Below are positions 37,034-64,000 of a stretch of DNA of 64,000 nt, piece by piece. Location: contig NC_084761.1 of NCBI RefSeq assembly GCF_028858725.1, positions 35,432,501 to 35,496,500 on the forward strand. The letters are read 5' to 3'. Under the pieces are notes generated by a model. That model was not told where the DNA came from. It was given only the letters and a program-made list of their open reading frames with translations, and did not search any database. This DNA comes from Colius striatus (lineage: Eukaryota > Chordata > Aves > Coliiformes > Coliidae). The position numbers and the translations under genes are program-made. How positions within the stretch are numbered: the first letter of the stretch is position 1; every line of letters begins with the position of its first letter.

Positions 37034-37913
37034 TAAAAAGCTTTAAACATACAGAAGCAAACCCCTAATTATAAATGCATCATTATGCATAGATTTTACT
37101 GTTTACACCATACTGCTGGCTGCTTTTATATTTCATCCAGGAATCTATTTAAACTCCAAGAATTCTTAAACATTCCTCTGAGCTTCCTGGCCTCAGAACT
37201 GCCGTCTATCTTATCAAGTCATTGACCTCCAGCTGAAAACATTGCTCTAAAAAAAGAAAAAGTCAAATCTTTAATAAACAATTAAAAGTGCATTAACTGT
37301 AGAATTGTTTAATTTCATAAATGTTTAAACAAGTCAGTGAAAAACACCACCCTGTGAATTAGCTTTTTGCATTATTGATTGTAAAGTATCTTTTTAATAG
37401 GATTCTGATATTGCAGACTTTAGTCTTCTCTACTTTTATTTTGCGCGACTGTTGGGTTGCATGGTGTGTAGTATTCCTGAAATACCCACTGCAGTACATT
37501 AACACTATTTTACATGTTTAACTCTGTATACAATGCGCTCACTGTATATCCCCGTTCCTTCTGACAACAAAATAATTTAGCTCGATGAACAGAAGCCCAC
37601 TTCTACAAAGGTGTTTTACATTGTCTTGTATTTTGCAGGAGACAAATGCCTATTTCATTCTAAACAAATTCAAAAGAACTTTAACTCCCCAATAGCTGAA
37701 AACTAGGGTTGTTGCTTTGTTGGGTTTTTTCCCCTTGCTGTACACAGGTTTAGATAAAAAAAGTGATGGCTATTCTGCGTAAGTGTCCTTGATAAGAGAA
37801 TACTGCCCCTTAACAACATCTATATCCAATTGTATCTACTGCTTCAATGATGTCTAGCAAAAAATAGTAATCAATGAATGGTTTCGTAAACAACAGGTGA
37901 TTAAAGTAAAGGA

Positions 37914-37919
37914 TTTATT
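37914..37919 (-). terminator. NR3C2: Proximal AATAAA poly(A) signal candidate of NR3C2
   Basis: This minus-strand AATAAA is followed by cacctgttgttt, a plausible GT-rich downstream element. It would give a 3' UTR of about 2.7 kb, close to the mammalian length as I recall it. Another AATAAA, at 37435-37440, is a further alternative. Confidence 0.45.
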
Positions 37920-38133
37920 ATAATCTGCTTACAGTTGTTTGCAAAGACAGACATACGTTTTTGCATAAAGATATAAATTGCTTTTTTAAAACTAATTTAG
38001 TGTGTTTAATTATATGAAGTTTCTGTGAATTATGAATTGTACCAAACCAAGATTAAAAGTAATAAGGTACAAAAATAGGAGCAGACAGACAACAATTTGG
38101 ACTGGGACAGGCATTTAACAGTGAAGTGTAGAA

Positions 38134-38141
38134 TATGGCTT
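38134..38141 (-). promoter_or_regulatory. NR3C2: miR-135 8-mer seed match, distal
   Basis: This is a second TATGGCTT on the plus strand, AAGCCATA in the mRNA sense, about 2.4 kb after the stop. It is included in the transcript only if a poly(A) signal at or beyond 37919 is used. Confidence 0.5.
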
Positions 38142-39573
38142 TGCTATTTTAATCAAGCAAAGTTACTCTGAGACAGAAAAGAAGGCAGTAACTTTGTTAA
38201 TATAAAAAGCTGCTGCAGACTGTATTCACCCAGAACCTGGCTTTGAAAGTTTATATTTTAAACTTTAAAAAAAAAAAAAAGGTATGTCAATGAAAAGATG
38301 GATGTAGGACTGTGTCTTTACTGTAAACAACCAGTCTGCATGCTGTGTATCTCACGTTGTTGGAAGTTTGGCTTTCATATTGCTGTGCAGGTCAGTATTG
38401 AAAGATCTGCCTATGAGAATTAGACTTCCAAAATGCAAATAATATACGTATGTATATATTTATATATTAAAAAAAAACCTCTCTGAATACAGTCTTTACA
38501 GATTACCCATTGCATAAGGCAGGTGTCATTTAAAAAGACAAGTAGCGCTGACTCTCGTCAGTGCACCAAAGCAGACCTCAAAATTTGGGCTCGGAAAGAG
38601 TTGTAGAATTCTTAATTCGACCACCATTTGAAAGAAATGCTACATTCTGACTGGCCAGGGGGGACAAACTTGAGCTCCAAAACACCAGTGGCACCCAAAG
38701 TGAACACTATTGATTAGGACTCTGAAAACTATTCTATTTAAACATGAGCATATGGTAGCAACAGTTGAGCCTCAGAAAAGTTCACCTGTCCTCTATTCTA
38801 CTCCAAAATGTCATATTTGCTTATAAATTGTGAAAGTGAAAATCACCTCAAAAATATTTTTCTTTGCAGTCTTATTCTAGAGAAAACATTTTTGAGACAA
38901 AACCAGACCAACTGAGCTGAACTTGTAATGCAAACTTTTGTTTTCTCAGATGTATCCAGATTATTACAAAAGTGCTTACAAAACTACAGACGGTTTTAAG
39001 TTTGACACTAAAAATTCTACTCAGCTAATCTGCCCTTCTCAGTACCTTACCATCCCTCTCACCGGTATAAATCTGTTCAATATACTTACTGTAATGATCT
39101 GCATGTTCCCTTCATCATAATCAGAAATTGCCCTCCCCCATGTGAAATCATCATCTGACCTTTTAAGATGTTTTAGGTATCCAGTGTTCAAAGGAAAACC
39201 AAATGACCTGGGAAACATTAATAAAAAAATAAGCAAATCGTTCAACATCTTATTCACCCCTGTTCGCACCAGAAAGAGAGGGAACAGAGGGCAACGACTC
39301 ACTCCATCATTAAGCTGGCAAAAGCTTTGTAGAGACCGTAATTTGTCTTGTTAAATGAAACCTTCGTTAAGTGGCAAACACAACAGAGTGTAGGTTCCTA
39401 CAGAAATACGAAGCAGGATCTCTAAGATGTGCTCAAGTCACGTACGCTTGCAAGCGAGACAAAAGGGAGAAAAATATAGAGGAAAACAGAAAGGCTTCAA
39501 TACAACTGAAAAGGTTAAGTGTGGTTATTTACAGCAGGTACTGTAGGATGGTAAATTAGATATGATGCTAAAA

Positions 39574-39580
39574 AAGGCAC
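39574..39580 (-). promoter_or_regulatory. NR3C2: miR-124 7-mer seed match
   Basis: The plus strand reads AAGGCAC, giving GTGCCTT in the mRNA sense, a 7mer-m8 match to miR-124. Mammalian NR3C2 is a reported miR-124 target. A 7-mer is expected by chance about once per 16 kb, so it is weaker evidence than the paired 8-mers. Confidence 0.4.
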
Positions 39581-40055
39581 AGCTTTCCCTTTCTTAAATA
39601 CACTGTAAACGGTTCATTATGCATGCAGAACATTTCACTTTACAAAAAAATTACCTTGTTTGTTTAGACAAAGATAGTACTTAAATAGTCTCCAGCAAAA
39701 TAGAGTTCTTTCAAAAATACTTTCCCATTCATCCTATTAACCATTAAAGATTTTTTTTGTCTCATTTACAAAAGTTCCTTACACCTTATTTCAGGTCCTT
39801 CACAATTTATACATACAGCAATGTACAGTACAGCAAAAGACTGCAAAAAATTATGTGTAAAGCCAGCACAATAGATACTATAAATTGATACCAGGGCATT
39901 TGTTTTCACATCTTATCCTTTTGAATTAAATAGTAAATGGACACTTAACACAGTGTATATCACCTATGTCAGGATAACATGGGATAACAAATGCCACAGG
40001 TGGGGATAACAGAGTATTCCACACCAAATGTTCTGTTATTACTTTACACGTTAGG

Positions 40056-40058
<3 letters not shown>

Positions 40059-40098
<40 letters not shown>

Positions 40099-40114
40099 CG
40101 TATATATATATATA
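40059..40114. repeat. (TG)16 plus TA-rich microsatellite in NR3C2 3' UTR
   Basis: Sixteen TG units run from 40059 to 40090, followed by an interrupted TA repeat to 40114 and a T-rich run. In the NR3C2 sense it is a UA repeat followed by (CA)16, about 470-520 nt after the stop codon. CA repeats in transcripts are known hnRNP L binding sites; any effect here is inferred. Confidence 0.95.
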
Positions 40115-40323
40115 GTTTTTCTTTTTTTTTTTTCTTTTTTACAAGAAAAGAATATTAATGCCCCATATTGACTTTACGTTTTATGTGCAAACCAAGGGTA
40201 AGCTTTAAAAAGTTCTCATTAGTTCTCGAACCCTTTTAAAACAAGCAAACGATACCAGAAACTACATGGCATATTTAAAACTCCATCTGTTAAAATATCA
40301 AAATCAAAGAGTTATTGACTAGA

Positions 40324-40331
40324 TATGGCTT
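40324..40331 (-). promoter_or_regulatory. NR3C2: miR-135 8-mer seed match, proximal
   Basis: The plus strand reads TATGGCTT, so the NR3C2 mRNA reads AAGCCATA, the full 8-mer target of miR-135a/b. It lies about 250 nt after the stop codon, a favourable position. miR-135a is reported to act on mammalian NR3C2; whether this site is orthologous is inferred. Confidence 0.55.
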
Positions 40332-40581
40332 TTCATCCAGAGGAACAGGAACATTTTCTAAGTGTTTTAGGGTTATGGGGTAATTTCCAAACATCTAGGT
40401 CTTGCCAAATCCGAGTCAACTGCTTTCCATTCCCCAAACCCTTCATAGGATTTTAGACTATTCAGAGACTGCTGAACACGTGTAAATAGCATGTTTAAAA
40501 TATGGTTTCTTGGGTCCTTCATGGGTGTGGAATAACACAGGGAAACTTAAGGCAAAGTTCTTCCATTTAAGACATTTTCTG

Positions 40582-56702
<16,121 letters not shown>

Positions 56703-57216
56703 CTGCAAAAAGAAACAAACAACATCCAGAGGATAAATATGGGAGAATGCAACAAGTACCAGGCAGCTCCCGCGTCAGGAAGGTGAGGTGTGGCCTGGAA
56801 AGCAGGCACTTCATTGTGCAGAGGTCACCAAAACATAATGCAGCTGCAAAATTCAGGTTAGGAACATTGGGGACTACAGAGATGAAGCTGGAGCCCTGCC
56901 AGCCTCATGCTCATGGTCCTCATACATTCAGGCTGGCAGGAAAACCCAGGAACAACAAGAAGAAATGATTCCCCAGTCATGAAATTCTTGTTAATATACT
57001 ACACTGAACTGCCAACGGAGAATTCTTGGTCAAATTGTTGCAATGGCCTCTTAATCAAACACTGAAATATTAAAAAAATCTGCAAGTTTTCCCCCAAATT
57101 AATAATCTAAAATAGTCTGTAATAAAGGACTATATAATAAGACAGCCTCTTTCGTTAATACAGAATTTTGCTTGTTAAATCGTAAAATAATAATACCTGA
57201 CTTGTACCCAGTTTAC

Positions 57217-57250
57217 TCTTTTTTTTTCTTCTTCTTCTTCTTTATATATA
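57217..57250. repeat. T-rich and (TTC)n simple repeat
   Basis: A T-run grades into four to five TTC units and then a short TA run on the plus strand. Confidence 0.85.
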
Positions 57251-60200
57251 CTTTGATATATTTAACTTCAGACCCTCATCTTGCTTCTCTGAGGCAACCC
57301 CAAGCTCACTTACCCTACACAAGTTTCAGGCAGAATTGCTTAGGATTTTGCTCTACGTCTAAAGCTGTTATCCCACACCACAACAGCTAAGAGTTGCCGA
57401 GAACCGCCTGCCTCCTTTTGAAAGCACACGAACTATGTGGGCATTTAGACAAGGCGCTATAATTGTCCAGTGACCACTAATTCTTTATGTATTTTTTTTT
57501 AATTGCTTGACAACAATTGTCCATATTTCTTCAAACATTTTTTCACATGATTGGGGAACTGGATGAAGTTCAGCTAATTATTTTAACCAAGCGACTGCTT
57601 TTACAAATATACAAATTGGCTGGTGAAAGAGAAGAATCATACTGTGTGCAAACAAAGACTGACGTAATCTTCCTGGTGTTTTATTTCACTACTGTCAGAG
57701 CAGATTTAATTTTCCTCCTTAATACTAATAAAGCAGACTCCCCATTGTTATATTGGCTTTGCACTTTCCCCCCGCTCCACCCTCTCCTTGAGACTAAGAA
57801 CTTTCAGCTTCTTTTTTAATTTAATAGTAGGGGTAATGCCATGTTTTTTATTTTTATTATGCATCATGGACCATGGGGAAGAAAACAAAGAGAATTATCT
57901 TTGAAGACTTTGGACGGTGACTGAAATCCACTTGGCCCTCTGCTTAAAAATTGCAGCAGAATTAAAAGATGCATACGAACAGGCGTTTCTGAAGCTGCTG
58001 TGCCTTGGGTAGCCCTCCAGCTCTGGCTCTGCCTGAGGCCAGTGGCCACCGTCCAAGGCTTGTGGCCAACCCAACATAACAGCATCTGGCTCTCTTCTGC
58101 TGTTTGGACCTGGCCGTAGCATGGATGGCTGAGGGTGCCAGGGATGGAGGCTCTTTCATATTTGGCTATTGTACTATTCAGCCCACCCGCCCTTCAGGGA
58201 CATCACCCTAAACCAGCCCGAGGTTATCCTGGCCAGGGGACCAAATCACTGATGGCACCTCTGAGTTGACCCATAGACAGCTGAGGAAAAAGAGTCTCAA
58301 AAACCCCAGAGAGTGATCTTAATCTCATGGCTCCTTCTACCCTCCCTCTTCCCAAAATTACCAAATTCAGGTCTAGATCACAGATAAGGGTGGTTCTTAA
58401 GTGACCCTCTCCCAGGAGGCTCAGAGGGATATGTGCTGAAGTTGAAACGCAAATCATTAACAAGGGACACTCGTATTTGAAGAACAGTCCATTATATGCA
58501 TTATTACTTTTGAAAGACACTAAAGTTAGTTTCCCCAGCCTCAGAACATAAAGCAGATGTCACCATCCCTGCCTGTGCTTCACCTCCAAAAACATGAGAG
58601 GACAAAGACCTTTTATCTGATACCGCAAGCCTCACAGCAAATAAAATGAAACATTTTGAGGTTTTTGTTTCAGGTTTCTTATGCTTTCACTAAGTAGCAT
58701 GGCAAAACACTACCTGTGGCAGTTAACTTAAAAGTACCTGGACTCAAAACCTTTTTTTTTTGTATTGCACCTTTTACGACATTTAACGTTTTCTCTTCTG
58801 TTTTCCTTTGTGTTTGTTTTTCTTTTATGTGATTGACTAAACAGAAGAATTTTTTTAAAGGTTTGGTTTGTTGATTTTTCGTTGGGTCTGTCTTATAAAT
58901 ATTTAGTCTTTTATCTACTTACAAATATTGGTTTCTAGTTTACCCTCAAGGAAAACCTGATGGCATTGTTTGTAGTGAGATAAAATAATACTGGACTAAT
59001 TACCATGTTTATTTAACGTACAGTAAACTTGTAATTTCAAATTGCTTTTCTTCCTGAAAAATCAGTTCGGTTGATTTATTACTTACTCACAAATTATTAC
59101 TAGCTACAAATTATGTCAGTAAAATCATGACTCTGTTTAACATAAGATTTTGTGGGAGTTTACAGAATGTAACTTTGCATTTGATTTTTAACCCACACAG
59201 TGTAAAACAAGAGAGTACAGAGCTTTTGGAAAATTCAGATGCTGACATAACAAACACCCCAACACCATGAGAGTAACAACAAAATAAAGCAATAGAAATG
59301 GTACACACATTAAAAGTGAGGGAGCACATAGAAATTAGAGCATGTCAACATAACACAAACACAGTTATTTCATCCTTACCAAATGTCTCATCTAAGAATA
59401 AATACCATCGATTAGTCACAAATTCACCACAATGGGGAAAAATGAAAACAAACTTCTATGTTGTCTTCCCTCCTATCTCTTTTTTTTTTTTTAACAAAAA
59501 AAAATCCCAATCAACCAAGCAAAACCAAATTAATCGAAGCCAGTCATACAACTCACACAGCATATACATTTTTTTGACATAGAAAGCGGAGAATGTGAAG
59601 ATCTGGAATATGAGAGCATGTATCTTTATAGGGACATTTAAGAAGGTAAGTACATTTAAGTAATAAAAGGCGTGAAGCCAAAGCTCTGAATCCACTGTGT
59701 GTATATGCATTCAAAAGTGGTGTCATTAGCTCAGTTTAGCTTAATCCTCCTTCATAATAATACGCTTTAAACTTTACACCTTAAGTTAATCCATCTTAAG
59801 TTGCCCGAGTGTCTCCTTACAGGCTTAATGTAATGCCTGGCTCACATTCTGCCTGACCTTTCCTGCTGCTACAGACCTGCGGGCATGCAGGGTGGACGCT
59901 ACCAGCCCCTACCCCCAGCTACTGCTCTGCTCAATTTCTGTCTCCTCCTGCAGAATCTCTTTGGCCGCAGCTACCTTGTGTGAACTGGTCACCGAGTTGC
60001 TCACCACATCCCCACTGGAACGGAACTGCCACTTCTTTTCCCCCCTTTCCCCTGAGAAGATGATGAGGTGGGTACCTTTGCTGCCAAAGCCCTCCAAGGC
60101 ACCTCAACCATCTTGGTGGGAAGAGTGTTTTTGTTCCCACTGTTGGGTTTCTCTCAATGGATCACAGCAAATGTGTTCCAAGTGAAAAGGCTCCCTGGTA

Positions 60201-63200
60201 CTTTCCTCAAGTTTATCTTCTCTTTCTCCCTGCTTGATCTGAGATCTCTCCCTAATCCCACGTGGAATCTCCATGTCCTCACCTCTTTAATCTTTGCCAC
60301 CTTTATTCCCAAATTGACTCAAGATCTCCTATCTCACTCTCATGAGCAGGCTGCATGGAGATAATACATAATCGATAAGAGTACTAATGAGATATACGAC
60401 TGGTTTGGTATTTAGGATGCCTCATCTTACCTGCCTTAGGAGGGATTCATTTGTCTGGAAAAAGTTTCGAGGTTCTTGGGGAAAGAAAATAAGAAACAAA
60501 TCATTGAGTATTCGACTTCAACAGCTCCAACATGAAGAACGGTGGGAAGAGAATGACACTACCTAGGCAAAAATTGAACCTATTCTTCTGTGCAGAGGGG
60601 CAATCACTTCATTGCTGCGTGTGCAGCGGCAGTGGGAAACACTGCGTGTCACTCTGCTCAATGGATTGTACCCACACACCTGTTTCCCATCTTGAAGCCA
60701 TTATAAAGGCAACCAAAGTCAGCAGTACTGGAGCAGCATCATGTAGTTATTGCACTGATCAAAATCCAAGCAAAAATATATGCTGAATTTAGGCAAAATT
60801 AAACCATGACTTTTCATTCAGCACCACTTATTCAGCATTTTCTAATCTCTGCTCACCCTGCAAGTCACAGCAGAAAGCGACATAAACATTCTCCCTTCAA
60901 CATACCACCTTCAACTCTTAAAGCTTTAGAGTCCTGTCCTTCCAGGAAGGAAAAAATATCCATTACTTTGCATCAATGGCAAATGCAGGCACCCAATCCT
61001 GTTGAAATTATTGGCAGTTTTGTTATCATTTTCTACTGAAGAGAAATTTGAGTCATGCCCATTTTTCCTTTAACTTGTCAGCAAGCCAACAGAAATAAAT
61101 ACCCCAACTTTGGCACTACCAGTGACCTTCTCCTCCTAATATGGCAGTAGATGCTCTCCCTAAGCAGTAAGGCATAAAGAATCTAATTGTTACTCTGCAG
61201 TTGGTTAAACTGTCACAGATAAACACAGTCTGGGAATTAGGTGGTTTATCCAGAAAAGTGTTAGCCTACATAAAGGTGACTGCCTCAGACAACCACTCTG
61301 CTGCCTACACAAGAGATGGTGGAGCTCAGCCAGGTTACACCATCACAGTCGCCAGCTGCCTGCTGCTGGAAAACCCTGTCCTTGTCCTTGTTCCTGGCCC
61401 AGTTTAAAAAGCAAACTAAACTGCCATTGCCTCAGCCCCTGTGACAGTCTGGGGTTTCAGCATACCCCTACATTCTCAGGCCATTTTGGCTGATACCACT
61501 GAGTTGCTTGATGCAGTTAGTGCCCACATGCACACTCCTTCACACAGAGGCAAGTGCCAACAGTTATACCATAAAACAGAGCTGCAGGATCTACCACAAA
61601 ATGTCACCTCAGCTCCTCATGCTGCTCTCAAATCCCTCTGCCCTGTCCTACCTGACCTTAGTTACTACTGCTAGTCAGCGTTTTTAATCTCTACCTAGAT
61701 GCTGAGGAGAAAATCCCCCTCCCCCGTGTCCTATTAATCTGACACAGCAGCAAGGCCTTGGCACTACAGTATACTTTGTAGTAGAGATCCTCCTGCAGCA
61801 GCAGGGAATTGGCTTGACGGTTCTGGAGGTGCCTTCTGCTGCTGTGTTCCTGCAGGCACCTGAGAGGCAACAGGAGAAAGCTGCTCTCTGCAAGGACACA
61901 CAATATGCAAAAAAAACCCCCAGATTTCCTGTTTCAAAAGTTGCTGAAAGAGAACTACTTCAGCTATGATCTCCCCACATCAATCCTGCCACAAGAAGGG
62001 GTAAATCCACCATTACCAAATTTGAGACATTTAATCCCATAGGCTTCTCTCCAGACTGAGGGGTATATAGCTGTGAGCACAGGCACTACAGCCATGACCT
62101 GGGGAGAAGAAGCTGCCGAACTCAGGACAAGACAGGGATTACACTGAAGACAACCAGTGCTCCACTTCGATAATCAGACAAGGAAGGTCATTTCCCATGA
62201 AAACAAATCAACAGGCACAGGTGGTGCTTTTTGGCTTTAGCCACCCAGCCATACAAACTTGGCATTTTTTACACTGAACTTAAAAAGGAGTTAGTTCTGA
62301 AAATTAGTTTTCTCCTGAGAAAGCCCTCCTGGCAATCCTAGAGACTAGGTAACTGATACTAAGAAATTTAGAGCTGCTTTAAAGCTTCAGCTACATATCC
62401 TCCTTATATGCCTATCAACAAAAGAACTGGCACCAGCTCATGGATAATGATTGCCAAAGGAGAGTTTCAGCTCCTGATCAGTAACACAGAACTTGTGCTA
62501 AAATCCAACTTAATAATCACACAGTTATGTAACTCTAAAATCCCAAGCACATCAATAGCAAAAAACCCCAAGTATCTGCTGGAATTAATGGTTAATTATG
62601 CAGTAGCAGAATGCTGATACCAAATACTCTCTTTTGGTTTGCATTTGCATTCCAAAAGAGATAAATCACAGTTTAAATGAGAAAATACATAATTATGCCT
62701 TAACCAAAATGCTTTTTCAATACCACATTCAATAATAAGTGATGATAATATACACATGACAATAAAATCTCTTTATATCAGAGAAGGGTATCACTAGGCA
62801 GAAAAGGTGCCCATTAGGTATGATTTTATACATCCCTTATGCCAGGGCTCATTGTCACTTGCAGTGGTTCATCAGCAAAATTACTGCTATATTCCACACG
62901 CAGCAGGAATTGTCCTCTTTTGCCAACAATGCCTCAAAAATCAAGACTTTGCTCACACTGTCAGGCCAAGTCTGGCATTTTCTGGAAGTCAAAAGAGGCA
63001 CGCTTTCCAATCGTAACAGTTTAGAGGAACTACTTCCTAAATTTTCTTCTAATCCGGAAGATTAATATTTAACTGTATAGGAGAAGTAGGAGAAGGAAGC
63101 ATTATGCACGTGAAAGACTTCTGGAGATGTCACCAAACAGCTCACTGATGTACAGAAAGATTAAAGCAGTACCATGTTCAGACAAATACTTGAAAGGAGC

Positions 63201-63419
63201 AAATCTCTTCTCTATCCTAGCCATTCCTGTCAAGGACCTTGAGACAAGTGAAAAGACAACCTCCCAAAAGGTTTGCGGATGTCTCAAAGTCACGCTGAGA
63301 CAATAATAAGAGAGCAAAACTATGCCAAGTTAAATGTAGAATCATTGGTCAAGTCTCCATGCTGAAGTCATAAGAACTAACAGTCAAACCCTTTCAAACA
63401 TAGCACAAGCTGGAAATCT

Positions 63420-64000
63420 GCCAGAACATCCACTGGACCAACAGATGATCGAGATGAAAAAGAAGGGTTTGAGAAAGATCAAGTTGTAGTAGAAAAGTTA
63501 AATAAGGTCTTTGCATCAGCCCTCTCCGTAAAGGAGTCTAACAAGGTTCTGCACTAGTCTCACTTTTCAGTAAGTGTTCCAGTTTAAAGTGTCAGTAGAA
63601 GAAGGTTTAGAAAGAAAAAACGCAAAACAGTAAAATGAATAGTCATAAATCATCAAGACCAGATGGCATCTATCCATGAGCTGTAAAGTAACTTAAATAT
63701 GGAACTGCTGAACTTCTAACTGTGCTGTGCACTTTATTACTTAAATTGCCCTTATAAAAGGTGTGGAAGGTGACAAATGTGACCAATTTCTTAAAATGGG
63801 TCTGGAAGTGGGAAGGGAGCACTCGAGAGACCAGAGGCTGGTAAGTCTCATTTCTATATCTAGTAACACAGTTGAAAGAGAAGCATTAATAGGTAAATAA
63901 ATATGCTGTAAGAGAAGAAAGTCAGCGCAGCTTTGGCAAAGAGAGGTCATGTATCACGAATCTGTAAGAGCACAAAGATGTTCTGGTCGATTGAGGCAAT
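63420..64000 (+). mobile_element. Old, decayed CR1-type LINE fragment (start of ORF2 reverse transcriptase), cut by window edge
   Basis: Across frameshifts and stops the plus strand keeps LINE RT landmarks in the right order: FASAL (ctttgcatcagccctc, about 63510), PDGIYP (63660-63680), a KVTNVTNFLK stretch corresponding to the family's VTPIFKKG (about 63765-63800), a degraded RETR...VSF for NYRPVSL (about 63825-63855), and a degraded SFGKERSCITNL for HGFTKGRSCLTNL (about 63925-63965). It is far more diverged than the other copies. It is antisense to NR3C2 and continues beyond the window. Confidence 0.65.

Larger units (their letters stand above)
37010..40581 (-). other. NR3C2: NR3C2 3' UTR (long, AT-rich; distal end estimated)
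   Basis: This is non-coding sequence following the TAA of NR3C2 on the minus strand. It is AT-rich with no credible open frame. Three canonical AATAAA signals lie on the minus strand at 37435-37440, 37914-37919 and 37028-37033. They give possible 3' UTR lengths of about 2.7 to 3.6 kb, in line with the long 3' UTR of mammalian NR3C2. It contains a CA/TA repeat (40059-40114), two perfect 8-mer miR-135 seed matches (40324-40331, 38134-38141) and one 7-mer miR-124 match (39574-39580). The boundary at 37010 assumes the most distal signal is used; an internal end near 37,900 is about as plausible. Confidence 0.65.
56703..64000 (-). other. NR3C2: NR3C2 intron (3' part), contents to window edge
   Basis: This is the intron upstream of the exon at 56572-56702 (acceptor ctttttgcag). 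I looked for the preceding LBD exon (the segment ending ...FLYFAPDLVFNE in mammals) and did not find it, so the intron runs past the window edge. It holds a TTC/T-rich repeat (57217-57250) and an old CR1-type fragment at the right edge. The remainder shows no recognisable gene. Confidence 0.8.

Noticed and set aside
59892-60364. Two overlapping frames of about 97 codons
   Set aside because: No family is recognised, frames are open on both strands (composition effect), and there is no exon structure.
56703-64000. Search for the preceding NR3C2 exon (end of LBD helix 3 to the segment before ERMRQSAM)
   Set aside because: I found no minus-strand sequence resembling the expected peptide with splice sites; the exon must lie beyond the window.

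Overview
This window is nuclear DNA from a vertebrate, almost certainly a bird. It is AT-rich and dominated by introns. It carries several CR1 LINE fragments; the young ones end in the CR1 hallmark of 8-bp ATTCTATG-type repeats. It also has a solo LTR that resembles the ERVL-class LTRs common in avian genomes. There is no operon structure, CRISPR array, tRNA or rRNA gene.

Layout. The left half (1 to about 32,750, + strand) is the 3' part of ARHGAP10 (GRAF2, a RhoGAP with a C-terminal SH3 domain). Its last four coding exons lie at 7739-7901, 21363-21494, 22849-22940 and 31967-32055. All have consensus splice sites and compatible phases, and a short 3' UTR with an AATAAA follows at 32724. About 4.3 kb of intergenic DNA comes next. 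The right half (about 37,010 to 64,000, - strand) is the 3' part of NR3C2, the mineralocorticoid receptor. Its last three coding exons lie at 56572-56702 (131 bp), 51671-51828 (158 bp) and 40582-40737. They encode the C-terminal 147 residues of the ligand-binding domain, and a long 3' UTR runs to about 37,010. The genes are arranged tail to tail, the same order and orientation I recall for human chromosome 4q31.

Repeats. There are seven CR1-type fragments (1-275 -, 5885-6726 +, 11878-12545 +, 46178-46820 -, 48041-48510 -, 54056-54420 -, 63420-64000 +) and one ERVL-like solo LTR (1843-2420 +). A long polypurine microsatellite lies at 52119-52291, and a CA/TA repeat lies inside the NR3C2 3' UTR. 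Everything else is intron or intergenic sequence with no gene I recognise.

The two genes do not form a pathway. ARHGAP10 acts on Rho GTPases at the cytoskeleton and membrane, and NR3C2 is a corticosteroid-activated transcription factor. I found no convincing unknown biological system. The observations most worth a second look are the miR-135/miR-124 seed matches in the NR3C2 3' UTR, the polypurine tract upstream of an NR3C2 exon, a perfect 12-bp-stem hairpin, a CRE-containing inverted repeat, and an unusually long unexplained intronic ORF.
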